The notes: generated by a model not told the origin, from the letters alone. Positions 1 to 7,515 are shown, counted from the stretch's first letter. The stretch is 16,388 nt of DNA from an uncultured bacterium (GCA_905214875.1 CAJMNR010000060.1:1-16388), one strand, 5' to 3'. A program made the numbers and translations.

Positions 1-2462
1 CCTTCTAAGATGGATTGCGTCTTAGAAGCAATGTCATGATCGCTTAATTCATTTACGATCTCTCTGGCACGTTTTAATACGTTATCCGGAACACCCGCAA
101 GTTTCGCTACCTGGATACCGTAACTCTTATCTGCGCCGCCTTTTACAATCTTACGTAAGAAGATAATGTCTTCTCCTTGTTCTTTTACTGCGATACAATA
201 GTTATTTACCCCGTCAATGGCTCCTTCTAATTCCGTAAGCTCATGATAATGTGTGGCAAATAGCGTCTTAGCACCTAACAGTTTCGTATTGCTAATGTGC
301 TCTACCACCGCCCATGCAATACTAAGTCCGTCAAACGTACTTGTACCACGGCCGATTTCATCAAGGATTAGCAAGCTGTTCTTTGTGGCATTACGTAAGA
401 TATTCGCAACTTCTGTCATTTCTACCATGAATGTGGATTGCCCGCTTGCGAGGTCATCGGAAGCCCCTACTCTTGTAAAGATTCTGTCAACAATGCCAAT
501 ATCCGCACTCTTTGCTGGTACAAACGAACCGATTTGCGCCATTAGCACGATCAATGCGGTCTGTCTCATATACGTAGACTTACCAGCCATGTTAGGACCT
601 GTGATAATGGAGACACGGTTACTCTTGTTATCAAGGAACGTGTCATTTGCAACAAATAAGTCATTGTTCATCATCTTTTCAACTACTGGATGTCTTCCGT
701 CTTTAATATCGATGACACCTTTGTTATTGATTGTTGGACGAACAAAGTTCTGATTTTGCGCTACTGTCGCTAAGGAAGTAAAGACATCCACATTGGCGAT
801 TGCTTTTGCCGAAGACTGGATTCTTCCAATTTGAGAAGCAATATGGTCTCTTACTTCACAGAATAAGTCGTATTCTAATGCTGTTAATTTATCTTCCGCA
901 CCTAGAATCATATCTTCTAACTCTTTTAATTCCGGTGTGATATAACGTTCTGCATTGGCTAATGTCTGTTTTCTTGTCCAAGTGTCTGGCACTAACTCTT
1001 TATAGGAATTGGTTACTTCTAAATAATAACCAAATACTTTGTTATATTTGATCTTAAGGTTTTTAATGCCTGTCTCGTTACGTTCTTTTTCTTCTAACTC
1101 AGCAAGCCATGTCTTACCTTCTGTCTTCGCTTTACGAAGCTTATCAACCTCTTCATTATAACCATCCTTAATGATATTTCCTTCACGAATGGAAATTGGA
1201 GGTTCTTCGTTAATGCTTCGGCTGATTAGGTCTGCTAAATCTTCTAAGCCATCAAGTTGTGTATAAAACTGTTGTAACAGCTTTGTTTCAAAGGATTCTA
1301 ATAACGTCTTGATATAAGGAAGCATGGACATGGAGTTATAAAATGCCAACAAATCTCTAGGGTTAGCAGATTTATAAACAACCTTACTGATCAGACGTTC
1401 TAAATCGTAAATTGGATTTAAGTATTCACGGATTTCTTCTCTCGTAATATAGTTATCATTGATTTCTTCAATCGCATCTAAACGATCGTTAATGGATTCC
1501 GCATCAATTAATGGCTGTTCTACATAATTACGAAGAAGTCTTGCCCCCATGGCTGTCTTTGTCTTATCAAGTACCCAGAGAAGAGAACCACGTTTTTGTT
1601 TTTCACGTAATGTTTCCACAAGCTCTAAGTTTCTTCTTGTAGAGCTGTCGATTAACATAAATTTATTTGTCTGATATGGAGTCAACTTACGGATATGGTC
1701 AAGACTTGTCTTTTGCGTTTCATATAGATATTGTAACACAGTTCCAGCTGCAATTGTCCCAATGGAATAATCCTTAAGGCCTAATCCGTCTAATGTTCCT
1801 ACTTCAAAATGTTTCTTTAAGATTCGATCGCATAACTCTTCGTCATAATACCAGCTTTCGATTGCTGAAATAGAGATATGAAGACGTTCTCTCAAATCTT
1901 CCATATCCACATTGGACATATAGAACGATTCGTTGCAGATGATTTCCGATGGAGTGAATTTATTAATCTCATCTAATAATTTTCTAGAAGAGTCAACTTC
2001 TGTTACATAGAAATCGCCTGTCGTAACATCAATGATGGATACGCCATATGCATTGCTTGTGTAAATGACACACATAAGATAATTATTCTTCGTCTCATCG
2101 AGTGTCTGTGTATTTAAGTTCGTACCCGGAGTTACGATTCGGATTACTTCACGTTTTACAAGTCCTTTTGCCTGCTTAGGATCTTCGACCTGCTCACAAA
2201 TTGCAACTTTGTAACCTTTACTAATTAATTTACTTAGGTAGCCTTCTACTGCATGGAATGGAATCCCGCACATTGGGGCACGTTCTTCAAGTCCACAGTT
2301 TTTTCCTGTAAGGGTAATTTCAAGTTCTCTGGAGCAAGTGATTGCATCTTCAAAAAACATTTCATAAAAATCACCGAGCCTGTAAAATAGGATGCAGTCT
2401 TTATACTCATTTTTCGTTTCCACATATTGCTGCATCATTGGAGTTAATTTTTCGGTTTGCAT
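1..2462 (-). CDS. mutS: DNA mismatch repair ATPase MutS (3' end cut by window edge)
   Basis: MutS binds base mismatches and small loops as a clamp-like dimer in the cytoplasm and uses ATP to recruit MutL. About 820 residues are in the window; family proteins are usually 850-900, so only the extreme C-terminus is missing at the left edge. Visible marks: the N-terminal mismatch-recognition motif GDFYEMF, with F32-Y33-E34 being the Phe-x-Glu that stacks on the mismatch; the connector and long lever/clamp region; the Walker A motif GPNMAGKST (about positions 573-600); the signature SGQSTFMVEM; and the Walker B motif LILDEIGRGTSTFDG (about 325-370), followed by the FATHYHEL motif. I checked the frame near the start, middle and end and saw no break. 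The ATG at 2460-2462 has AGGA nine bases upstream. It has its own candidate promoter and leader. mutL would be expected downstream, off the left edge. Confidence 0.97.
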   Translation of the reverse strand, partial: MQTEKLTPMMQQYVETKNEYKDCILFYRLGDFYEMFFEDAITCSRELEITLTGKNCGLEERAPMCGIPFHAVEGYLSKLISKGYKVAICEQVEDPKQAKGLVKREVIRIVTPGTNLNTQTLDETKNNYLMCVIYTSNAYGVSIIDVTTGDFYVTEVDSSRKLLDEINKFTPSEIICNESFYMSNVDMEDLRERLHISISAIESWYYDEELCDRILKKHFEVGTLDGLGLKDYSIGTIAAGTVLQYLYETQKTSLDHIRKLTPYQTNKFMLIDSSTRRNLELVETLREKQKRGSLLWVLDKTKTAMGARLLRNYVEQPLIDAESINDRLDAIEEINDNYITREEIREYLNPIYDLERLISKVVYKSANPRDLLAFYNSMSMLPYIKTLLESFETKLLQQFYTQLDGLEDLADLISRSINEEPPISIREGNIIKDGYNEEVDKLRKAKTEGKTWLAELEEKERNETGIKNLKIKYNKVFGYYLEVTNSYKELVPDTWTRKQTLANAERYITPELKELEDMILGAEDKLTALEYDLFCEVRDHIASQIGRIQSSAKAIANVDVFTSLATVAQNQNFVRPTINNKGVIDIKDGRHPVVEKMMNNDLFVANDTFLDNKSNRVSIITGPNMAGKSTYMRQTALIVLMAQIGSFVPAKSADIGIVDRIFTRVGASDDLASGQSTFMVEMTEVANILRNATKNSLLILDEIGRGTSTFDGLSIAWAVVEHISNTKLLGAKTLFATHYHELTELEGAIDGVNNYCIAVKEQGEDIIFLRKIVKGGADKSYGIQVAKLAGVPDNVLKRAREIVNELSDHDIASKTQSILE

Positions 2463-2528
2463 AAAAAAGATCCTTTCTCTATCGTAACGTCATTTTCTAT
2501 AAAAAGATGACTCTATTTACACTATAAG

Positions 2529-2564
2529 AAGCTGTCTTAGGAAACAGCTTTCCCAAAACAGCTT
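2529..2564 (-). repeat. three copies of a 7-base motif forming hairpins in the mutS leader
   Basis: Read on the minus strand, AAGCTGT occurs at 2564-2558 and 2550-2544, and its complement ACAGCTT at 2535-2529. The third copy can pair with either of the first two: the nearer pairing gives a 7-bp stem with an 8-base loop. It lies at the 5' end of the predicted mutS transcript and also downstream of the MutS-like gene. The hairpin is not followed by a clear T-run on the minus strand; on the plus strand the distal arm is followed by TTTCT. It could be a weak terminator, a 5' stabilising stem, or chance. Confidence 0.4.
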
Positions 2565-2569
2565 TTTCT

Positions 2570-2598
2570 ATTATAACCTAGATAATATTGTCATTCAA
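2570..2598 (-). promoter_or_regulatory. candidate sigma-A promoter of mutS
   Basis: On the minus strand TTGAAT (2593-2598) and a perfect TATAAT (2570-2575) are separated by 17 bases. Transcription would start near 2563, giving mutS a leader of about 100 bases that begins inside the repeated hairpin region. The -35 matches consensus at four of six positions. This is a sequence prediction only. Confidence 0.55.
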
Positions 2599-2602
2599 TG
2601 AT

Positions 2603-4273
2603 TTATTTTGTCCATTCTCCAGTTTCTAAGAATGTATTGGCACGTTTATTCGCCGCATCTATAATACTACGTTCGTAACCAATAATGCTTAGGAGCTTAA
2701 TGGCATTTTTCGATTTTGCTTTTCCTTTGTACAATTTGTAATCAAATAATACGTCATTATCTTTTACTTCCTCTTGGAAATGGTAGTTTGTATAGTAGTC
2801 TTCTAAGATCGTCGTAAGCTCGATATCATGGGTAGCTGCCATACAAAGTACATTGTGTCTTGCAATGTTTTTAAGGATTTCTGCGGAAGCACTGATTCGT
2901 TCCACCGTATTCGTTCCGCGTAGCACTTCATCCACAAAACAAAGGATTGGAGCACCACTGTCCATGGCATCTAAAATCCTCTTAAGTGACTTGATTTCCG
3001 CCATATAGTAACTTTCTTTTCCAAGAAGGTTGTCCGTAAGTGCCATCGAAGAATAAATCTGATAGTAACTTGCACGATAAGAATCTGCTAAAGACGTATA
3101 AATTGTCTGGGATAACAAAGCATTAATGGCTACCGTACGTAAAAATGTGGATTTTCCTGATGCATTAGATCCAGTAATCAATACTGGCTGATATTGATGA
3201 ATGGAATTCTTAACCGGATCTTCAATCAACGGATGGTATAAGTTCTTTGCTTCAATAAATGGCTTATTCGTTGCAACAAGGTCTGGTTCGCAATACGTAC
3301 CAACATATTCTCTAAACGAAGCAACTGCGATACAGGAATCTAAAAATCCAATCAATTCATACATACGGTTTAATGCTTCTTTATGTTTTCTAAGTTCTGA
3401 CAGCATACCGTTAAACTTGATAAGATCAATATGAAAAATCATTCGCACATAGTCAATGATAATATCAAAGAATCCAGAAACCGCACCGTTTCCGCCAAGC
3501 ACGATGGAAGCTCCTCTTCCAAAGCGTTCAAACTCTTTCGCTCTGCGCTTTAATTCTTCTGTATAGTTTTCAAGTTCTTTCATCTCTACCTTGCTAACAA
3601 GTTCAACACCTTCCACCATACGGATGATATAGCTAAATACGTTAAAGTACGCAAAAATATTAGCTTTCGCAATGTTGTAACGAATGATATTATTTGCAAG
3701 AACAGCAAACGTACAAATCGCTCCTATTCCTGGATTTACAAATACAAGTCCAAGTGCCCCAAAGAACATTAAGATATACACATAATGCATCCAAGGGTTT
3801 TTAACCTCGATATCATCGGTACGGTTAATATATTCAAATAACGAAATCTTATCAAGCTTTCCAAAGACGCTCATGGCATACTGCATGTCCTCACGTTCTT
3901 TTGGATGCGTTGCAAAATAATCAATGACTCTTCCTCGCTCTTTAAGCTCTTCTTTATCAAAACTAAGATTACGTAACATGTCATATAAGTATTCTTCACC
4001 TATGCTGCTTGCCGTGTTATTAATAAGCTCATAGATGCGATCCATATCTAAATCGTTCCAAGTGATATCATCGATATTGGCCTTAGGATCAATCTTGGAC
4101 AAATAATATTCTTTGATGGAAGCTCTCTTTTCTTCACTATATTCCGTCTCAGGGTATTTTCCCCAAGCTTTTCTTAACTTAAGTCGTACTTGCTCATTAT
4201 GCCGTTTCTGATCGTAAAAGCCTTTGATCAGAAGCAATATCACAAGTACTATAAATATATATAAATATTCCAT
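2603..4273 (-). CDS. membrane-anchored MutS-like ATPase
   Basis: This 556-residue protein keeps the C-terminal ATPase core of the MutS family but not the mismatch-binding N-terminal domain. Visible: a hydrophobic N-terminal anchor (about residues 4-17); two more hydrophobic stretches (about 163-178 and 182-195); then a helical region like the MutS lever; Walker A GSNASGKST (368-376); a signature-like stretch ESYYMAEIKSLKRIL (420-434); Walker B ILCFVDEVLRGTNT (443-455, acidic D448-E449); and the AATHD switch histidine (H482). No FYE motif, no clamp insertion and no Smr nuclease domain (as in MutS2) is seen. Membrane anchoring and lack of the sensor suggest a role other than classical mismatch repair; the true substrate is unknown. 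The ATG has AGGAG ten bases upstream and a near-consensus promoter. It sits just upstream of mutS in the same direction, but mutS has its own promoter. Confidence 0.88.
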   Translation of the reverse strand: MEYLYIFIVLVILLLIKGFYDQKRHNEQVRLKLRKAWGKYPETEYSEEKRASIKEYYLSKIDPKANIDDITWNDLDMDRIYELINNTASSIGEEYLYDMLRNLSFDKEELKERGRVIDYFATHPKEREDMQYAMSVFGKLDKISLFEYINRTDDIEVKNPWMHYVYILMFFGALGLVFVNPGIGAICTFAVLANNIIRYNIAKANIFAYFNVFSYIIRMVEGVELVSKVEMKELENYTEELKRRAKEFERFGRGASIVLGGNGAVSGFFDIIIDYVRMIFHIDLIKFNGMLSELRKHKEALNRMYELIGFLDSCIAVASFREYVGTYCEPDLVATNKPFIEAKNLYHPLIEDPVKNSIHQYQPVLITGSNASGKSTFLRTVAINALLSQTIYTSLADSYRASYYQIYSSMALTDNLLGKESYYMAEIKSLKRILDAMDSGAPILCFVDEVLRGTNTVERISASAEILKNIARHNVLCMAATHDIELTTILEDYYTNYHFQEEVKDNDVLFDYKLYKGKAKSKNAIKLLSIIGYERSIIDAANKRANTFLETGEWTK

Positions 4274-4316
4274 GAACTTATCGCTCCTTTATCTAACTAG
4301 TCTTCCTAATTGTTTT

Positions 4317-4345
4317 ATTATAAAGTAAATCCATGGCCGTTTCAA
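4317..4345 (-). promoter_or_regulatory. strong candidate sigma-A promoter of the MutS-like gene
   Basis: On the minus strand TTGAAA (4340-4345) and a perfect TATAAT (4317-4322) are exactly 17 bases apart, 44 bases upstream of the start codon. The -35 matches consensus at five of six positions. It is the best housekeeping promoter in the window. Confidence 0.7.
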
Positions 4346-4350
4346 CCTTG

Positions 4351-5115
4351 TTACAGTTTTTTTGCTTCCTTGTCAAAGGAATATCGTCTGCGTTTCTTTG
4401 TTCCATTTCCATATTGAATTGCTTGCTTAGGACAGGAATGAATGCATTTTAAACATCCCGTACAATCTCCGGTCCAAGTAACTCCTTCCGGCGCCATCTC
4501 AATTGCTTCAAGCGGACATTCTCTTACACACTTACCACATTTCGTACAGTCATTGGTAGTGCAAAACTTCTTCGAAAGGTTGACTCTTTTGTAAATAGCC
4601 TGTGAAAGTCCACTTCCTAGTGCCATCGCCCCACGCTTAAACGATTTTTCCTCTTTTCGGTTTGCTATGTTGGCTGCAATCGTTGCAATTTGCTGTTTCG
4701 CATTCGTAATTCGCTCTCGTATCACATCTTCGGAGGCAAGGTCATAATACAGGATATAGTTATCAACCATTTTAACACCATACTCAGCTTGAAGCGTTAT
4801 GTTCTTATGCTTTAGAACCTGTTCTAAGTATTTCATCGTATTCCCGGATGAGCCGCCATACGTGATTACCGCATACGCATATTGCCCGTTATAGTTTTTA
4901 AATGAAATGGTATTTAGAAAGTGTTCCACAATCTTTGGCACTCCATACCAATAAACTGGAAAAACAAATCCGATTCGTTCGTCGTTAGTTAACTCATATA
5001 TTTGTTTCTCCCTCAATGTTGCTAATGACATAAACACTACTTTGTCGTTTGTTGTCGCTGCTATCGTATCCGCCGCATACTTAGAATTTCCTGTACCACT
5101 AAAATAAAATATCAT
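4351..5115 (-). CDS. EFR1-type flavodoxin/ferredoxin fusion
   Basis: The 254-residue protein joins an N-terminal flavodoxin-like domain to a C-terminal ferredoxin domain. The start MIFYFSGTGNSKYAA is the FMN phosphate-binding loop of flavodoxins; VYWYGVP (about 54-60) and the VITYGGSSGN stretch (83-92) are the other flavin-side loops. The ferredoxin part has two full CxxCxxCxxxCP motifs (C190, C193, C196, C200 and C218, C221, C224, C228), enough for two [4Fe-4S] clusters; C185 is extra. It probably carries electrons between flavin and iron-sulphur centres in the anaerobic cytoplasm; the partner is unknown. The start has a perfect AGGAGG (5123-5128) seven bases upstream. It lies 69 bases downstream of an ArsR regulator, with an operator-like site in the gap, which suggests control by that regulator. 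Confidence 0.88.
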   Translation of the reverse strand: MIFYFSGTGNSKYAADTIAATTNDKVVFMSLATLREKQIYELTNDERIGFVFPVYWYGVPKIVEHFLNTISFKNYNGQYAYAVITYGGSSGNTMKYLEQVLKHKNITLQAEYGVKMVDNYILYYDLASEDVIRERITNAKQQIATIAANIANRKEEKSFKRGAMALGSGLSQAIYKRVNLSKKFCTTNDCTKCGKCVRECPLEAIEMAPEGVTWTGDCTGCLKCIHSCPKQAIQYGNGTKKRRRYSFDKEAKKL

Positions 5116-5140
5116 ATGCCTTCCTCCTCTTCATTTAAAC

Positions 5141-5169
5141 ATTTTGACAACTATCGAATTGTCAGACAA
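5141..5169 (-). promoter_or_regulatory. candidate promoter of the EFR1-type gene
   Basis: On the minus strand TTGTCT (5164-5169) and CAAAAT (5141-5146) are 17 bases apart; each matches consensus at four of six positions. The shared operator-like motif (5143-5158) overlaps the -10 and spacer. It would allow transcription separate from arsR, but read-through from arsR is equally possible. Confidence 0.35.
5143..5158 (+). promoter_or_regulatory. operator-like site 1, upstream of the EFR1-type gene
   Basis: The sequence TTTGACAACTATCGAA matches, with one mismatch and in the opposite orientation, the site upstream of arsR (5497-5512). The core is an imperfect dyad. The presence of the same 16-mer at both promoters of this regulator/target pair is the evidence for an ArsR binding site. 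A second, overlapping inverted repeat, TGACAA/TTGTCA with an 8-base spacer, covers 5145-5164. Confidence 0.5.
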
Positions 5170-5184
5170 TAAAAATGCTCCTTT

Positions 5185-5481
5185 TTACTCTTTCCCCATA
5201 TCAAATTCATGTCTAAGCTGTTCAAGTACGTCTTTATTTGCTTTGGCAATCAGATACTTTCCCTGCTTCGTCGTCGTAATCAGACCTGCATCAGCTAATT
5301 CCTTTAAATGATGAGAAATTGTGGGTGCGCCAATGCAAAGCTTGCTCATAATCTGATTGATTACACAGTCACAGTCTGCTTCAAAATCTTTCTGTTCATA
5401 TTGCAGAATGCTTAGAAAAATCTCTAACCTATTTTCATTCGATAATGCTTTATGTATCCTTGCTAATTGTTTTGTCGTCAT
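5185..5481 (-). CDS. ArsR/SmtB-family transcriptional regulator
   Basis: A 98-residue winged-helix repressor of typical ArsR length. The recognition-helix stretch IGAPTISHHLKELADAGLI (about 50-68) is diagnostic, followed by the wing TTTKQGKYLIAK. Members bind DNA as dimers and release it when metal, metalloid or redox-active sulphur reacts with the sensor site. C37 and C39 (in ADCDCVIN) lie a few residues N-terminal to where the CxC sensor of arsenic-responsive ArsR sits, and C49 is close by, so a thiol or metal signal is plausible but not proven. The ATG at 5479-5481 has AGGTG about five bases upstream. Matching operator-like sites precede it and the downstream electron-transfer gene, so I infer autoregulation and control of that gene. 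Confidence 0.9.
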   Translation of the reverse strand: MTTKQLARIHKALSNENRLEIFLSILQYEQKDFEADCDCVINQIMSKLCIGAPTISHHLKELADAGLITTTKQGKYLIAKANKDVLEQLRHEFDMGKE

Positions 5482-5496
5482 AATTCACCTACTCAT

Positions 5497-5512
5497 TTCG
5501 ATAGTTATCAAA
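5497..5512 (+). promoter_or_regulatory. operator-like site 2, upstream of arsR
   Basis: TTCGATAGTTATCAAA is an imperfect dyad (six of eight pairs, core GATA-GT-TATC). It lies about 5-20 bases downstream of the predicted arsR transcription start, a position that would block transcription. It recurs, inverted and with one mismatch, at 5143-5158. Confidence 0.5.
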
Positions 5513-5780
5513 GTGTTAAATTTATACTACCACATATTGCATAAAATCTCAAGCAATAAAGCAGTTTTGCCTGTGCCATTGGCGCATTCTGGAAATGGAT
5601 GCCATAAAGAGTTCCTGCCTTAGCCGAATAATACACTCGTTCTTCGTTGTATGGAAAATCAATTCCTGATTTCTCAAGGTCTTTTTTATCATAAATCGCA
5701 TACGAATATCCACGGACATCATTCTTCCTTGGATATTCCAACACCTTTACCTCCGATAAGCTTGTACTTATAATACTCAT
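5508..5780 (-). pseudogene. RmlC-like dTDP-sugar 3,5-epimerase, truncated at the 3' end
   Basis: The 90-codon frame matches the first half of the dTDP-4-dehydrorhamnose 3,5-epimerase (RmlC) cupin family: the DVRGYSYAIYDKKDLEKSGI stretch corresponds to the family's D-x-RG-x-F...-DF...-AGI region, and GTLYGIHFQNAPMAQAKLL to its G-x-LRG-HFQ...-QAKL strand with the metal/active-site histidine region. Family members run to about 140-190 residues, with a DLR...SPTY segment following. Here the family pattern stops after about residue 77 and 13 unrelated residues lead to a stop. I did not find the missing half in the other frames downstream. The start has AAGGA about ten bases upstream. It is probably inactive; a short functional variant cannot be excluded. 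Confidence 0.6.
5524..5552 (-). promoter_or_regulatory. candidate promoter of arsR
   Basis: On the minus strand TTGAGA (5547-5552) and TAGTAT (5524-5529) are 17 bases apart. The promoter lies inside the 3' end of the truncated RmlC-like gene, so that end now serves as regulatory DNA. Confidence 0.4.
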
Positions 5781-5798
5781 TCTACGATTTCCTTCTTT

Positions 5799-5826
5799 CT
5801 ATCAGCTAAAAACTATCAGCTAAAAA
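5799..5826. repeat. perfect tandem duplication of a 14-mer
   Basis: CTATCAGCTAAAAA occurs twice back to back (5799-5812 and 5813-5826). The second copy supplies the A-tract that becomes the T-run of the adjoining minus-strand terminator. It lies between the HIT gene terminator and the RmlC-like remnant, and looks like replication slippage. Confidence 0.9.
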
Positions 5827-5856
5827 GCCTGCCTTTCCTACTCAAAAGACAGGCTC
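5821..5856 (-). terminator. rho-independent terminator of the GNAT-HIT unit
   Basis: On the minus strand AGCCTGTCTTT and GAAAGGCAGGCT form a stem of about 12 bp (5826-5855, with a G:U pair), followed by TTTTT. It starts eight bases after the HIT stop codon. Confidence 0.85.
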
Positions 5857-5863
5857 TTATAAG

Positions 5864-6532
5864 TTATCCTTCTTCCAGTTGAATGGATAAGTATAATTTT
5901 GTGCTTTCTTGCAACTCTTCAAGGCTATTTCTACAAAAGAGCATCTGATTCGGTTGATGTTGAACCACTTCCCAACGTAATACCTCAAGTCGTTTTATCA
6001 ACCAACAAAGATCACAATTCTTTTTCATGGTCATAACAGCCTTATACGTTTCTGATTGCTCCATTTTTTCAAATGGAAGAAAGGAATCCATCTCATTACA
6101 AAAGACCGTCTGTAACGTTACTTCTTCCATTCGCTTATGTAATAATACTTTTAACTGCTCTGCCGTTTGCTTAGTTGCAACCGCTTTCGTATTTGTCTCT
6201 AACCAACCAAATCCATCGTTTCGATATCTAGGAAATACATGCAAATGAAAATGGCCAACGTCATTACATGCTCCTCCATTTTGCATAATGCTATAACCAT
6301 CAGGATGATACTTTTCCTTGATACAGACAACTACTTGTTTTGCGAGATAAATTAGTTGCTCCATGAGTTCATCCGGAATCTCATCAAGATCCACATAATG
6401 TTCCTTTGGTACAATTAGCACATGACCTTCATTCAAAGGACTGCTGTCCAAAAAAGCAACAACTGTCTCTGACTCATTGATGACATATGCTTCCTTCTTT
6501 TGATTGCAAATATCACAAAAGACACATTTCAT
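5864..6532 (-). CDS. HIT-family protein with a C-terminal extension
   Basis: HIT proteins are nucleotide hydrolases or transferases that use a histidine triad. The N-terminal 110 residues are a standard HIT domain: CVFCDIC at the start (zinc-type cysteines C3 and C6), FLDSSPLNEGHVLIVPKEH in the middle, and the triad HFHLHV (H94, H96, H98) before FPR. About 110 further residues follow with no domain I recognise; they contain a second CxxC (CDLC). A single HIT domain is usually about 110-140 residues, so this protein is extended. I start at the second ATG (6530-6532), which gives the usual MKCVFCDI N-terminus and has GGGGA just upstream; an ATG four codons earlier (6542-6544) overlaps the end of the GNAT gene by ten bases and is also possible. 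It forms a two-gene unit with that acetyltransferase. Confidence 0.85.
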   Translation of the reverse strand: MKCVFCDICNQKKEAYVINESETVVAFLDSSPLNEGHVLIVPKEHYVDLDEIPDELMEQLIYLAKQVVVCIKEKYHPDGYSIMQNGGACNDVGHFHLHVFPRYRNDGFGWLETNTKAVATKQTAEQLKVLLHKRMEEVTLQTVFCNEMDSFLPFEKMEQSETYKAVMTMKKNCDLCWLIKRLEVLRWEVVQHQPNQMLFCRNSLEELQESTKLYLSIQLEEG

Positions 6533-6534
6533 TC

Positions 6535-7515
6535 TTATCCCCATTCTTTCTCTAAAAAGTCCAAATATCCAATGCAGCGCTCATCAATTCTTCTGTGATA
6601 ACTATAGGTGTAGTTCGTAAAGTATTTTCCCCAGAAACGTAATGCAGTCGGATTTAACGTCTCACAATCCACGCCTAAATACTCAAATCCTTCTTCTTTG
6701 CAAATTGCTACGACATAATCTAGTAACCTTTTCGCTACTTTCTTTTCCCGATACTCCTTTTTCACATACATTCCACATATGCTTACCATTTTGGGATGCC
6801 TTGTCATATAAGTCTCTGCATCGTCGCTAATAGCCATGAAGCCGATTAGCTCTTCCTGATCTTTAATGACAAAGACACGTTTGTTCTCATCCTCATACCA
6901 TTTATTAAAATACGCAATGTCGGTATAAAGAAAGACAGGCGCATCTGCCAGATGCCGTTCTAATTGACATCTAAGCTCATGAATCTTTCTTCGCTCCTTT
7001 CCCGTTAATTCTGTGCACAAAAACTCTGTATTTGTTGGTATTTCTGTTTTATAGGTAGCAAGGTTCAAAATGGCATCACTACAGCGAATTCCGAATCCAT
7101 TTAATATCAGGGACTGAGCCGCATCCTTCTCATGAGCATAATAACTGATTGCATATCCACAGACACCATCTTTAATAAGTTCCTTTGCTGTCTCTTGAAA
7201 CAAGAGCGAAGCAGTCTTTGATGGATTACTCCCTAAAAATGCATTACATCCAAATGGAGAAAATACTCCTTTTACCTTTCCAAGGGAGTCTTCATATGGC
7301 TGGTCAAAAAGTAGGAATCCAACGAGTGTTCCATCTTCAAGTGCCAGTTTACCGATATTCTTTTTCTTTATGTAAGAAAAGCAGTCATACCACTCTTCTT
7401 CTAGAAACTGTGGCAGTTCGCCTTTGCACCATACTTGCTCTTCTTCGTACTGTCGTCTTACAAGTGATTGTATGTTCTGATCATAACTTTTTTCATAGTT
7501 TTTGATTTCTATCAA
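6535..7515 (-). CDS. tandem GNAT-family N-acetyltransferase
   Basis: The 326-residue protein appears to hold two GNAT folds. The C-terminal one is clear: YNETDIAYF-like start region, then ELIGFMAISDD (strand 4), ICGMYVKKEYREKKVAKRLL (acetyl-CoA binding motif A, about 245-265), and EYLGVDCETLNPTALRFWGKYF (motif B). In motif A the usual R-x-x-G-x-G/A reads R-E-K-K-V-A, so the first glycine is a lysine. The N-terminal half has a weaker copy, with TLVGFLLFD and a PFGCNAFLGSNP stretch before a helix. Such proteins acetylate amines from acetyl-CoA; the acceptor cannot be told from sequence. Start ATG 7513-7515 has AGGGGG about a dozen bases upstream. It is cotranscribed with the HIT gene. Confidence 0.85.
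   Translation of the reverse strand: MIEIKNYEKSYDQNIQSLVRRQYEEEQVWCKGELPQFLEEEWYDCFSYIKKKNIGKLALEDGTLVGFLLFDQPYEDSLGKVKGVFSPFGCNAFLGSNPSKTASLLFQETAKELIKDGVCGYAISYYAHEKDAAQSLILNGFGIRCSDAILNLATYKTEIPTNTEFLCTELTGKERRKIHELRCQLERHLADAPVFLYTDIAYFNKWYEDENKRVFVIKDQEELIGFMAISDDAETYMTRHPKMVSICGMYVKKEYREKKVAKRLLDYVVAICKEEGFEYLGVDCETLNPTALRFWGKYFTNYTYSYHRRIDERCIGYLDFLEKEWG

Noticed and set aside
253..753. 166-codon open frame on the plus strand
   Set aside because: It lies wholly opposite mutS, including its Walker motifs, has no ribosome binding site and no recognisable domain; a shadow frame.
5799..5826. Possible CRISPR-like or iteron repeat
   Set aside because: There are only two adjoining copies of a 14-mer with no spacers; it is a simple tandem duplication.
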